DNA of 36,879 bases from a virus: IMG/VR virus record IMGVR_UViG_3300025141_013869, positions 1-36,879 of that record; one strand, 5' to 3'. This document shows positions 7,742 to 14,960 of the stretch, in pieces. Under the pieces are notes generated by a model. It was not told the origin of the DNA. It ran no database searches and saw only the letters and a list, made by a program, of their open reading frames with translations. Numbering within the stretch: position 1 is the stretch's first letter; each line of letters starts with the position of its first letter. The position numbers and the translations under genes were made by a program.

Positions 7742-8529
7742 AGGTCTTGGTGCTGGGCGATAGCTGCGAAGATATTTTTGAATATGGAAAATGTACTCGG
7801 CTCTGTCCCGACGCCCCGGTACCTGTTTTTCTTCCCACCTCTACAAAGGTTGTAAAAGGAATGGCAGGGAATGTTGCCAATAACTTAGTAAACCTGGGGG
7901 TGGAAATTACTCTGCGTACCAATGATGAAAAAATTACTAAAAAACGGATTGTAGACGAAAAAACAAACCAAATGTTGGTGAGAATAGATTCGGGCGAAGA
8001 AAAGATAAATAGAGTGACTGACCTTGTTGGACTTAATTTCGATTCTTATGACGCCATCGTAATTTCAGACTATGATAAGGGATTTTTATTTAGGGAAGAT
8101 ATATCATACATCTGCCAACACCACCCACTTGTGTTCATGGATACGAAAAAGAAGTTGGGAGATTGGTGTTCATCCTGTGAGTTTATCAAAATAAACGAGG
8201 TAGAGTATGAGTTATCCAAGGATTTTATTGAGGACACTTCTAGTTCGTGGATACGGAACAAACTTATTGTTACCACCGGACCAGATGGGTGCAGACATAG
8301 AGAAAAAAACTACCCAGTGTTAAAGGTAGAAATTAAAGATTTAGTAGGTGCGGGGGATACTTTCCTAGCCTCTTTGACCGCCAAATATCTTCAAACTGGG
8401 GATATAGATGAGTCCATTGGCTTCGCTAATCGATGTGCTACATATGTGGTACAGCAAAGAGGGGTAATGTCAATTACTACCGAGTATAATTTAAACAGGG
8501 GCACTGGCGTGCCGGGAGTTGGAAAATGA
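7738..8529 (+). CDS. RfaE1/HldE-type PfkB-family sugar kinase
   Basis: The 263-residue protein starts with LVLGDSCEDIFEYG and CPDAPVPVF, which match the start of the heptose-7-phosphate kinase domain (GD...D..WYG...SPEAPVPV). KGMAGNVANNL at about 40-50 corresponds to the substrate Gly-Gly-Ala-Asn region. KINEVE lies at about 151-156, and the PfkB signature GAGDTF at 204-209 contains catalytic D207. The family kinase domain is about 310 residues. Here the segment after NLGVEITLR that normally holds the GDD loop is missing. The probable reaction is ATP-dependent phosphorylation of a sugar phosphate at C1. ATGA overlaps link it to both neighbours. The separate nucleotidyltransferase half is at 9454. 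Confidence 0.8.
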   Translation: MKVLVLGDSCEDIFEYGKCTRLCPDAPVPVFLPTSTKVVKGMAGNVANNLVNLGVEITLRTNDEKITKKRIVDEKTNQMLVRIDSGEEKINRVTDLVGLNFDSYDAIVISDYDKGFLFREDISYICQHHPLVFMDTKKKLGDWCSSCEFIKINEVEYELSKDFIEDTSSSWIRNKLIVTTGPDGCRHREKNYPVLKVEIKDLVGAGDTFLASLTAKYLQTGDIDESIGFANRCATYVVQQRGVMSITTEYNLNRGTGVPGVGK

Positions 8530-9452
8530 ATATCTTAATTACAGGAGGGGCTGGATATATTGGGAGCGAACTCATTCAGTTTTTATTGAATGCTGGACAC
8601 AAAGTCTCCGTGCTTGATAGTTTAATGTATGACAAGGCTTCTCTATTAAGATATGCGGGGAATAAAAATTTCTCCTTCAGAAAAGTCGATATTAGAGATA
8701 AAAAAATTCTTGGGTCCCACATGAAAAAAGCGGATGTGATCATACCGCTTGCGGCCCTTGTGGGTTTTCCCCTTTGCGATGAATTTCCCAGAGATGCAAG
8801 AGAGATTAATTGTGATATTAATGAGTGGATAGCAAAAAATAAAAGACCAGATCAAAAGGTAATTTATCCCTGTACAAATTCTGGATATGGGACAAGTGCC
8901 GACGGGGTCTGTACAGAAGAATCTCCTCTGAATCCTGTTTCGCTGTATGGGGTAACGAAAGTAGACGCCGAGAAAGCATTTAAAGAGGTGGATAACCATG
9001 TAACTTTTAGATTGGCTACTGTCTATGGACCCTCTTCTAGGATGCGTGCTGATTTATTGGTAAACAACTTTGTTTGGCGTGCTATTAAAGACAGGGTGCT
9101 TGTTCTTTATGAATGCGAATTTATGCGTAACTATATCCATATTCATGATATATGTCGAGCATTTATGTTTGTTATAGAAAATTGGGAAGAATGTAAAAAC
9201 CAGACTTACAACATCGGAAATGATAAGCTTAACATGAATAAGCTTCAACTCGCAGAAAAGGTGAGAGAATATACTCCCTTGGAAATTATTAAAGCGGAGT
9301 TCAATTCAGACCCAGATGTCAGAGATTACGAAGTCAGCAGTCAGAAATTTTATGATAAAGGTTTTGTCTGTAAATATAATCTAGACGATGGTATTAAACA
9401 ATTATTAAGTGTTTATTCTATTATCGATAGTCCATGGTATGGGAACTATTAA
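8526..9452 (+). CDS. NAD-dependent nucleotide-sugar epimerase/dehydratase (extended SDR)
   Basis: This 308-residue protein has GGAGYIGSE at 7-15, LAALVG near 75-80 and the catalytic YGVTK (Y141, K145). These are followed by RLATVYGPSSRMR and MRNYIHIHDI, the usual RDFIHV.D position, with IGND near the C-terminal side. It is a complete extended short-chain dehydrogenase. It sits between the heptose-type kinase and nucleotidyltransferase, so an epimerase acting on an NDP-heptose (the HldD step) is attractive. The sequence motifs do not single out that substrate over UDP-glucose- or dTDP-type epimerases. It overlaps the kinase by an ATGA and is followed one base later by the next gene. Confidence 0.7.
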   Translation: MNILITGGAGYIGSELIQFLLNAGHKVSVLDSLMYDKASLLRYAGNKNFSFRKVDIRDKKILGSHMKKADVIIPLAALVGFPLCDEFPRDAREINCDINEWIAKNKRPDQKVIYPCTNSGYGTSADGVCTEESPLNPVSLYGVTKVDAEKAFKEVDNHVTFRLATVYGPSSRMRADLLVNNFVWRAIKDRVLVLYECEFMRNYIHIHDICRAFMFVIENWEECKNQTYNIGNDKLNMNKLQLAEKVREYTPLEIIKAEFNSDPDVRDYEVSSQKFYDKGFVCKYNLDDGIKQLLSVYSIIDSPWYGNY

Positions 9453-9453
9453 G

Positions 9454-9864
9454 ATGGACAAAGAAATCAGTACTAAAATTATATGGACCAATGGATGTTT
9501 TGATATATTGCACAGAGGACATATCGAGATGTTACAATATGCAGCGTCTCTTGGTCATAAATTGTATGTTGGTATTGATGCCGACGAAAAAGTGAGAAGA
9601 GATAAGGGACCCCGCCGCCCTTTCAATGGACAAGAGGATCGGAAATATCTCCTAGAGTCTATACGAGGGGTGGATAAAGTATTAATCTTTAATACACGAG
9701 AAATGCTTAATGAAATGATAAAAAACATTAAGCCGGATGTTCTAGTTGTTGGTAGCGACTGGAAAAGAAAGACAGTAATAGGGTCCGAATTTGCCACCGA
9801 AGTCAAATTTTTTGACCGCATTATTGGGTATTCAACAACTAAAGTACTGGAGGTACATAAATGA
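9454..9864 (+). CDS. RfaE2/HldE-type sugar-phosphate nucleotidyltransferase
   Basis: The start at 9454, one base after the upstream stop and 8 bases after GGGAA, gives 136 residues beginning just before the fold; in-frame ATGs at 9409 and 9439 are less likely. NGCFDILHRGH at 13-23 holds the HxGH motif (H20, H23) of the cytidylyltransferase family. RRDKGPRRPFN with EDRKYLLESIRGVD (about 48-74) closely follows the adenylyltransferase domain of HldE. Then SDWKRKTVIG precedes the YSTTK signature at 126-130. The expected reaction is heptose-1-phosphate (or a similar sugar phosphate) plus NTP to NDP-sugar. In many bacteria this domain is fused to the kinase; here they are separate genes. Confidence 0.85.
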   Translation: MDKEISTKIIWTNGCFDILHRGHIEMLQYAASLGHKLYVGIDADEKVRRDKGPRRPFNGQEDRKYLLESIRGVDKVLIFNTREMLNEMIKNIKPDVLVVGSDWKRKTVIGSEFATEVKFFDRIIGYSTTKVLEVHK

Positions 9865-10592
9865 TCGAACAACTGACAAATACACTTCTCTTGCACATGG
9901 ATGGAAACAGGGAACCTGGCGAGCCACTGAGGTATTTAGAGATTGGAGTCGATAACGGTCATACTTTTGTCGAAATACTTGCAACCACCCCCACTGGACG
10001 AGAGGTAATAAAAGTAGGAGTAGATCCCTATGGAGTATTTCAGGACGGAATTACTCGGATGACCTCTCAGATGTTTTTTGCACTAAATGAGACATTTTGG
10101 CACCAAGAATTTGATATAATTTATATTGATGGTTGCCATTTTTCTCCGATAGTAGATCAAGAAATATCCGAGAGCCTAAAAATTCTTAAACCAAACGGAG
10201 TAATATTGTTGGATGACACAATACCCCTGAAAGAATCCTCGGGAACCGTTTGCCCGGAAGATTTAGTGAAATATTGCGAGAAGGTGTCTTATCCCATGGG
10301 GATTGACCACACAGAAGCAGATAAGCACTTTAGTGGATATCCACATGTTCAGGGAGATGTGTGGAAATCGGTGGCCAAGTTAAGAATGAGAAATCCCGAT
10401 GTGTCCATTTGTTCTGTAGGAAATATGTGTACTACGCTAGTGATGAGAGGACAGCAAGAGCTTATAGATGAAATACCGCCAGAAGAAATGGATTGGAATT
10501 TTTACGCTAATAACATTAACGAGATATTACAACCAGTCACCTCCTTCGACGACATTGCCAACTATGTGAAGAAAAATGAAAATTTACGTTGA
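9861..10592 (+). CDS. Class I SAM-dependent methyltransferase, paralogue of the first gene
   Basis: This 243-residue protein has LEIGVDNG at 26-33, FDIIYIDGCH at 84-93, LLDDTIP at 116-122 and GDVWK at 165-169. The same four blocks, in the same order, occur in the protein at 135-749, so the two descend from one gene. This copy has about 40 extra residues between the LLDD and GDVWK blocks and at the C-terminus. It overlaps the nucleotidyltransferase by an ATGA and the phosphatase by 17 bases. It is probably a methyltransferase acting on a glycan or nucleotide sugar; the substrate is unknown. Confidence 0.75.
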   Translation: MIEQLTNTLLLHMDGNREPGEPLRYLEIGVDNGHTFVEILATTPTGREVIKVGVDPYGVFQDGITRMTSQMFFALNETFWHQEFDIIYIDGCHFSPIVDQEISESLKILKPNGVILLDDTIPLKESSGTVCPEDLVKYCEKVSYPMGIDHTEADKHFSGYPHVQGDVWKSVAKLRMRNPDVSICSVGNMCTTLVMRGQQELIDEIPPEEMDWNFYANNINEILQPVTSFDDIANYVKKNENLR

Positions 10593-10869
10593 TATTGACG
10601 ATACAATCTGCTCACACGAGGAGGAACGGAGTTATTTGACGGCGTCTCCCATTGTAGAGAATATAAATAAAGTTAATAAACTTTTCGACAACGGGCATAC
10701 CATTATTTATTGGACAGCCCGTGGCGGGAATACAGGAACTGACTGGACAGACTTGACCACACGGCAACTAGAGGAGTGGGGAGCAAAACATCACCAACTC
10801 ATAATGAACGAAAAGCCGGCATACGATCTATTAATTTGTGACAAAACCAAGAGGATAGAAGAGATATGA
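10576..10869 (+). CDS. Small HAD-superfamily phosphatase, capsule-biosynthesis type
   Basis: The 97 residues begin MKIYVDIDDT, the HAD motif I with nucleophile D6 and acid/base D8. IIYWTARG at 43-50 gives motif II (T47). KPAYDLLICDK at 80-90 gives the motif III lysine and the motif IV acidic residue. This is a capless HAD of the sort found in capsule and LPS clusters. In a heptose route it could remove the 7-phosphate (the GmhB role), although GmhB itself is longer and has zinc ligands not seen here. It overlaps the upstream gene by 17 bases and the cupin by an ATGA. Confidence 0.75.
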   Translation: MKIYVDIDDTICSHEEERSYLTASPIVENINKVNKLFDNGHTIIYWTARGGNTGTDWTDLTTRQLEEWGAKHHQLIMNEKPAYDLLICDKTKRIEEI

Positions 10870-11225
10870 GTGGACCCTTTGACATAAAGCACGTTAACAA
10901 GGGTTGGGGATATGAAAAATGGATCGTCAACAAGGAAGAATATTGCGGAAAGTTATTATTCTTTAAAAAAGGCAAACGTTGTTCTTGGCACTTTCATAAA
11001 CTAAAAGATGAGGTGTTTTACTTACAATCAGGACGCCTGTTGGTTAAGTATGGTAAGTTAAAAGATATTGGACAATGCGAGGAATTGGAACTGACTCCTG
11101 GAACTAATTTCCATATTCCCAGGGGACTTATCCATCAAATGGTGGCTTTAGAGGACTCTGAGTTATTTGAATTTTCCACTCAACATTTTGATGAAGACTC
11201 CTATAGAGTCGTTAAAGGAGATTGA
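10866..11225 (+). CDS. Single-domain cupin, sugar-isomerase-like
   Basis: This 119-residue protein has the two cupin motifs: WHFHKLKDE at 41-49 (metal ligands H42, H44, E49) and PGTNFHIPRGLIH at 78-90 (H90 as the fourth ligand). The GWGYEKWIVN start resembles the cupin domain of type II mannose-6-phosphate isomerase. Single cupins next to dTDP-glucose dehydratases can be keto-sugar isomerases or epimerases, so either role is possible. It is preceded by an ATGA overlap and ends just before rmlB. Confidence 0.75.
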   Translation: MSGPFDIKHVNKGWGYEKWIVNKEEYCGKLLFFKKGKRCSWHFHKLKDEVFYLQSGRLLVKYGKLKDIGQCEELELTPGTNFHIPRGLIHQMVALEDSELFEFSTQHFDEDSYRVVKGD

Positions 11226-11226
11226 T

Positions 11227-12177
11227 ATGAAATTAGTTACCATTACGGGGTGTTTAGGGTTTATTGGGTCTTATGTCACCAGAGAGTGTTTAAAAAGGGA
11301 CTGGAAGGTATATGGAATTGACAAATGTACATATGCGGCCAACACCGAACTGATCGAAGAGTTCAAAAAAGATCCTAACTTTACATTTTGTAAAGAAGAC
11401 ATTGCAGATATCGCCTCTCTGCCGGAGTGTGATTACGTTATTAATTTAGCGGCTGAGTCTCATGTTGGTAATAGTATAATCAGAAGCGATCATTTTATCA
11501 ATAGTAATGTTATGGGAACTCAAAATTTGCTGGAACTTATTCGACATAAGCCTCATAATGTTAATAAACGACCGAGATTCGTACATTTTAGCACTGACGA
11601 GGTTTACGGCGACATTGTTACGGGTGAACACAAAGAGACAGACCTTTTGCACCCTAGTAATCCATACTCGGCAGCCAAGGCCGCCGCCGATATGATGGTC
11701 CTTGCATGGGGGAGAACTTATAATATTGAGTACAACTTGCTAAGACCAACTAATAACTATGGAAAGTTCCAATACCACGAAAAACTAATTCCTATTGCGG
11801 TTAGATGCTTACAACGAGGGCGGAAGATTCGGCTTCATGATCAAGGCGAGCCAATAAGAACATGGCTTCATGCGGCAGATACAGCCCAGGCCGTGATGAC
11901 CGTAATTGAAAAAGGAGATGCCAACGAGATTTATAATATTTCGGGAGGATTTGAGCAAACAAACAGAGACACTGTTCGCAAAATAATCCAAAGCTACTAT
12001 GACGACGAAACCGACTGGGAACAATATGTGGACTTGGGATTCAATCGACCAGGGCAAGATGTAAGATACTCGGTAGACGACAGTAAGATAAGATCATTGG
12101 GGTGGAGTCCCCAGAAGGTATTTGACCACGAAATCAAAACCATTGTCGAATTCTATCAGAATAATTTTAGGTGGTGA
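11227..12177 (+). CDS. rmlB: dTDP-glucose 4,6-dehydratase
   Basis: The start at 11227 lies one base past the cupin stop and 6 bases after AAAGGAG; the in-frame ATG 60 bases upstream would lie inside the cupin. The 316-residue product is slightly shorter than the usual 350 but carries all landmarks. These are GCLGFIG (8-14), STDEVYGD (122-129, with T123, D124 and E125 acting in the elimination), YSAAK (Y147, K151), RPTNNYG (173-179) followed by EKLIP, and GEPIRTWLHAADTA. It makes dTDP-4-keto-6-deoxyglucose, the branch point for 6-deoxy, amino and methyl-branched sugars. No RmlA is present here, so dTDP-glucose must come from the host or from elsewhere in the genome. Confidence 0.9.
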   Translation: MKLVTITGCLGFIGSYVTRECLKRDWKVYGIDKCTYAANTELIEEFKKDPNFTFCKEDIADIASLPECDYVINLAAESHVGNSIIRSDHFINSNVMGTQNLLELIRHKPHNVNKRPRFVHFSTDEVYGDIVTGEHKETDLLHPSNPYSAAKAAADMMVLAWGRTYNIEYNLLRPTNNYGKFQYHEKLIPIAVRCLQRGRKIRLHDQGEPIRTWLHAADTAQAVMTVIEKGDANEIYNISGGFEQTNRDTVRKIIQSYYDDETDWEQYVDLGFNRPGQDVRYSVDDSKIRSLGWSPQKVFDHEIKTIVEFYQNNFRW

Positions 12178-12181
12178 TAAG

Positions 12182-13183
12182 ATGTTAATAACATTTGGCA
12201 CTCGCCCGGAATATATTAAAGTCCTGCCAATTATGAGAGAAATGGAACGAAGAGGGCTATCCTATACTACGTTTTTTACGGGACAGCATACAGATTTGCT
12301 CAAAAACACAAAAAAACCAGATTACACACTGAGCATAAACTCCAACGGTAAAAACAGGCTAGATACGATTGTCCAGTCAATCTTAAATAATGAAGAAATA
12401 TTTTCGAAAGCCGGGTCAGTCATGGTCCAAGGAGACACGACATCAGCTTTCGGCACAGCCTTGGCAGCTTTCCATAGAAAACTACCAGTGATTCACTTAG
12501 AGGCAGGACTGAGGACTTACGATAAGTATAATCCATATCCTGAGGAGTTTAACCGCAAAGCTATTTCTGCCCTCGCAGAGATTCACTTATGTCCCACTCT
12601 TAATGCAGAGAGCAGATTGAATAAAGAGGGGTATAAAGATACCTTTGTGGTGGGAAACACAGTTTTGGACAACCTAACGGAAATAAGGACAAGAAGTTCT
12701 AATGAGGTAATAGTTACGCTCCACCGCCGCGAAAAACACGACAACATTGCAGAGTGGTTTTCCGCTATAAATAATCTTGCTAAAAATAACCCAGGATTGC
12801 TCTTTGTTCTTCCTATTCATCCCAATCCAAACGTGGCAAAACATGCAGGGATATTGACCAACGTAAGTGTGATCGAGCCCCTTGGACATCACGAGTTTAT
12901 TGAACGTCTTGCTGGGTGTAAATATGTCATAACCGATAGTGGGGGAATACAAGAAGAAGCAGCTTTCTTGGGAAAACCTTGTGTCGTGTGCCGAGATTTT
13001 ACCGAAAGAGATGAAGGACTCGGGACTCATTCTATATTGTGTAGTTCTCCTGATAGATTAGTGGAGGGTTTAGAATGGTGTGACCACACGACCACAGTGG
13101 ACCGAGACCAGTGCCCTTATGGTGACGGCAACGCAGCAATGTATGTCTGCGATATTATAGAAGAAAAAGAACTTAACAAATAA
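12182..13183 (+). CDS. wecB: UDP-N-acetylglucosamine 2-epimerase
   Basis: The start at 12182 is 4 bases after the rmlB stop, and the product of 333 residues is somewhat shorter than the usual 370-380. GTRPE (6-10), QGDTTSA (83-89), HLEAGLR (105-111), PEEFNR (120-125), HRRE (180-183), HPNP (213-216), DSGGIQEEA (252-260) and ERDEG (275-279) are all family signatures lining the UDP and substrate site of the GT-B-fold epimerase. It interconverts UDP-GlcNAc and UDP-ManNAc. It closes the glycan block; a 37-base gap follows before the phage late genes. Confidence 0.9.
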   Translation: MLITFGTRPEYIKVLPIMREMERRGLSYTTFFTGQHTDLLKNTKKPDYTLSINSNGKNRLDTIVQSILNNEEIFSKAGSVMVQGDTTSAFGTALAAFHRKLPVIHLEAGLRTYDKYNPYPEEFNRKAISALAEIHLCPTLNAESRLNKEGYKDTFVVGNTVLDNLTEIRTRSSNEVIVTLHRREKHDNIAEWFSAINNLAKNNPGLLFVLPIHPNPNVAKHAGILTNVSVIEPLGHHEFIERLAGCKYVITDSGGIQEEAAFLGKPCVVCRDFTERDEGLGTHSILCSSPDRLVEGLEWCDHTTTVDRDQCPYGDGNAAMYVCDIIEEKELNK

Positions 13184-13220
13184 TGAGAAAGATAATAACA
13201 TTTATTATAAGGAGAAACAA

Positions 13221-13412
13221 ATGAAACTATCAAATCAAGCAGTAGGGGCTCTTTTGATGACCTTGCAAAAATGCCTCTCAGAAGAGAAAGACATCTCGGA
13301 CCTATTGAGGGATTGGGACCTAGAAATTAAAGAAGAAGAAGTATATGTTTCTAATCCTCCCGTCCTGTCTGCCAGCAAGGAAGAATTGTCGTCCATGGAC
13401 TATAAAGAATAG
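13221..13412 (+). CDS. Small conserved phage protein
   Basis: This 63-residue protein begins MKLSNQAVGALLMTLQKCL, followed by an acidic C-terminus. From memory, small proteins with this kind of start occur next to late-gene regulators and baseplate genes in T4-like marine phages, but no function is known to me. AAGGAG at 13209-13214, 6 bases before the ATG, is a strong ribosome binding site. The stop codon shares one base with the next start. Confidence 0.7.
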   Translation: MKLSNQAVGALLMTLQKCLSEEKDISDLLRDWDLEIKEEEVYVSNPPVLSASKEELSSMDYKE

Positions 13413-13678
13413 TGCCACGTTATTTATACACATGCGGTGAATGTGCTCAGGATATGGAAATCCGACATTCTTGGAAAGCACAACATGTCCAGTGCATTTT
13501 CTGCGAAGGCACCAACCTTAAAAAAAGGTTGTCACCGATAATGGTGATTAATAAAAAGAAACTGGCGGCCGCCAAGGGAAAGCAAAAACCAGGAACAATT
13601 GTCAATAAAGCTATTGAGGATTCAAAAAAGGAACTCCGCCAAGAGAAAAGAAAACTAAGGATCCGTAAAAATGATTAG
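13412..13678 (+). CDS. FmdB-like zinc-ribbon protein
   Basis: This 88-residue protein starts at GTG, sharing one base with the upstream TAG. MPRYLYTCGEC is the typical beginning of FmdB-type zinc ribbons. Cys8, Cys11, Cys28 and Cys31 form the CxxC...CxxC knuckles. The remainder is strongly basic (many Lys and Arg) and probably unstructured or helical, which suggests nucleic acid or RNA polymerase contact. It lies close before the late sigma factor, so a part in late transcription is possible but unproven. Confidence 0.75.
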   Translation: MPRYLYTCGECAQDMEIRHSWKAQHVQCIFCEGTNLKKRLSPIMVINKKKLAAAKGKQKPGTIVNKAIEDSKKELRQEKRKLRIRKND

Positions 13679-13943
13679 CTGGGGGCTCCTAATTGTAAGT
13701 GTTGTGGTGAATATTTTCTGTTTTTTATACATCAGATTTTTAATAAAGAGTTTGACATTCTTTTCTGCTAATTTTAAAAACTTGTATAGTATGTTGGAGG
13801 ATTATATTTTGAGTCTTTCTGGGATTTTGGAGCTAGAATTGTTCTATGACGAACCTGTGCTGAAAAATCTAATGAAAAATACCACAGTTGTCAAAGAGAA
13901 AATATTAGAATTTAAAGAGGTGTATGATTTAGAAGATGAGTAA
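13671..13943 (+). CDS. Small membrane-anchored protein
   Basis: This 90-residue protein has one clear hydrophobic segment at about residues 4-26 near the N-terminus, followed by a soluble helical, acidic tail (EDYILSLSGILELELFYDEP and onward). It overlaps the zinc ribbon by 8 bases and the sigma factor by 8 bases. I know no function; it is probably an inner-membrane phage protein conserved beside gp55-type genes. Confidence 0.7.
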   Translation: MISWGLLIVSVVVNIFCFLYIRFLIKSLTFFSANFKNLYSMLEDYILSLSGILELELFYDEPVLKNLMKNTTVVKEKILEFKEVYDLEDE

Positions 13944-14622
13944 AAAAAGAAAATCGAAACATTATTTCACCAAAGATACAGAAGCAGCAATTGTAAGTTA
14001 TTGCAACACGGAAGATACTGCTATCCGGACACAGCTATATGTTGAACATATCCAGCCAGCTTTCAATGAGTTGGTGGATAAAATTGTTTACACTTATAAA
14101 TTCACCTCACTACAAAACATAGAGGTTTTAAAGGACGACTGCAAAATCTGGCTTACTACTATATTAGGAAAATTTAATCCCAACCAGGGGGCTAAAGCTT
14201 TTTCATATTTTTCGGTAGTGACTAAAAATTGGTTTACTCACAAGGCCAAACAACAATCGAAAAAGAACCGTAGAGAAATTGACTATGACTCTATGATTCA
14301 TGAAATCGAGGCTGTCGTGGCTGAGGCTGAGCCAGGCTTATTGGTTGAAATTGAAGAAAAAGAATTTTGGAAATTTTTGCTGACTGAGGTAAAAACCTGG
14401 GATCGCTTTTCATTAAAACCTAACGAGAAAAAGGTGTTGGATGCAGTATTGGTCCTCATGGAGAATATAGATCAAATAGAGATATTTAATAAGAAGGCGA
14501 TCTACTTGTATCTTAGAGAGATAACTGGGCTCAACACTAAACAAATCGTGAGTTGCTTGAATAAGATGAGGTGCCGCTATAAAACTTTTAAAAGCAAGTG
14601 GGACCAGGGAGAAATTTTCTGA
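13936..14622 (+). CDS. T4 gp55-like RNA polymerase sigma factor for late transcription
   Basis: This 228-residue basic protein has a middle segment (about 64-110: LKDDCKIWLTTILGKFNPN, KAFSYFSVVTKNWFTHKAKQQSKKNRRE) that follows the region 2-like part of T4 gp55 (IASIKGLHNFD...[24 protein letters not shown]). gp55 lets the host RNA polymerase read the phage late promoters together with gp33 and the sliding clamp. This copy is longer than T4 gp55 (185 aa); the extra C-terminus has helices that could be a DNA-binding addition. A TAAATAAG box lies just downstream. Confidence 0.75.
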   Translation: MSKKRKSKHYFTKDTEAAIVSYCNTEDTAIRTQLYVEHIQPAFNELVDKIVYTYKFTSLQNIEVLKDDCKIWLTTILGKFNPNQGAKAFSYFSVVTKNWFTHKAKQQSKKNRREIDYDSMIHEIEAVVAEAEPGLLVEIEEKEFWKFLLTEVKTWDRFSLKPNEKKVLDAVLVLMENIDQIEIFNKKAIYLYLREITGLNTKQIVSCLNKMRCRYKTFKSKWDQGEIF

Positions 14623-14631
14623 TCTTCTAAT

Positions 14632-14639
14632 TAAATAAG
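14632..14639 (+). promoter_or_regulatory. Possible late-promoter-like box TAAATAAG
   Basis: TAAATAAG lies in the 34-base gap between the gp55-like gene and the next gene, 17 bases before the ATG at 14657. It matches the octamer at 99-106, and the spacing leaves room for a transcription start before the TGGAG ribosome binding site. Confidence 0.3.
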
Positions 14640-14656
14640 AACCTGGAGAATAGAAA

Positions 14657-14959
14657 ATGCGTAAAGACCTCGATTCTTTGATATGTCAAGCCTTGGAAAA
14701 TATCAACAATGATAGGCAAGAAACAGAGATCCTTCTGAATGAACTCAAGGAGTACATGAGTATTTCCAGAGACAGATATTCAGATTCTGGACCCGTTGCA
14801 GCAAAATTTGTGGAAACTCTTCAAAGGAGTAATGAGCAACTTGTCAAGCTGGCAAGCCTGGTTTATAAAAAAGATAATACCTCCTCTGTCAATAAACTAT
14901 CCGACAATGATAAAGAAAATTTATACGATATGATTTATAAAGACAAGGGGGAGGGATAG
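14657..14959 (+). CDS. Small helical phage protein
   Basis: This 100-residue, highly charged protein is likely all-helical, with no transmembrane segment and a repeating pattern of Leu and charged residues. The segment AAKFVETLQRSNEQLVKL (about 55-72) looks like a coiled-coil or oligomerisation helix. I do not recognise a function. It precedes the hub gene by one base, so it may be a chaperone or a minor tail protein. A TGGAG ribosome binding site lies 8 bases before the start. Confidence 0.6.
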   Translation: MRKDLDSLICQALENINNDRQETEILLNELKEYMSISRDRYSDSGPVAAKFVETLQRSNEQLVKLASLVYKKDNTSSVNKLSDNDKENLYDMIYKDKGEG

Positions 14960-14960
14960 A

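Noticed and set aside
10662-10669. Exact T4 late promoter core TATAAATA
   Set aside because: It lies inside the HAD phosphatase gene and encodes part of the protein; such a match is likely by chance in AT-rich DNA, and no gene starts soon after it except in normal operon order.
13184-13220. A promoter or terminator at the border between sugar and phage genes
   Set aside because: The 37-base gap shows a good ribosome binding site but no convincing hairpin or promoter pair.
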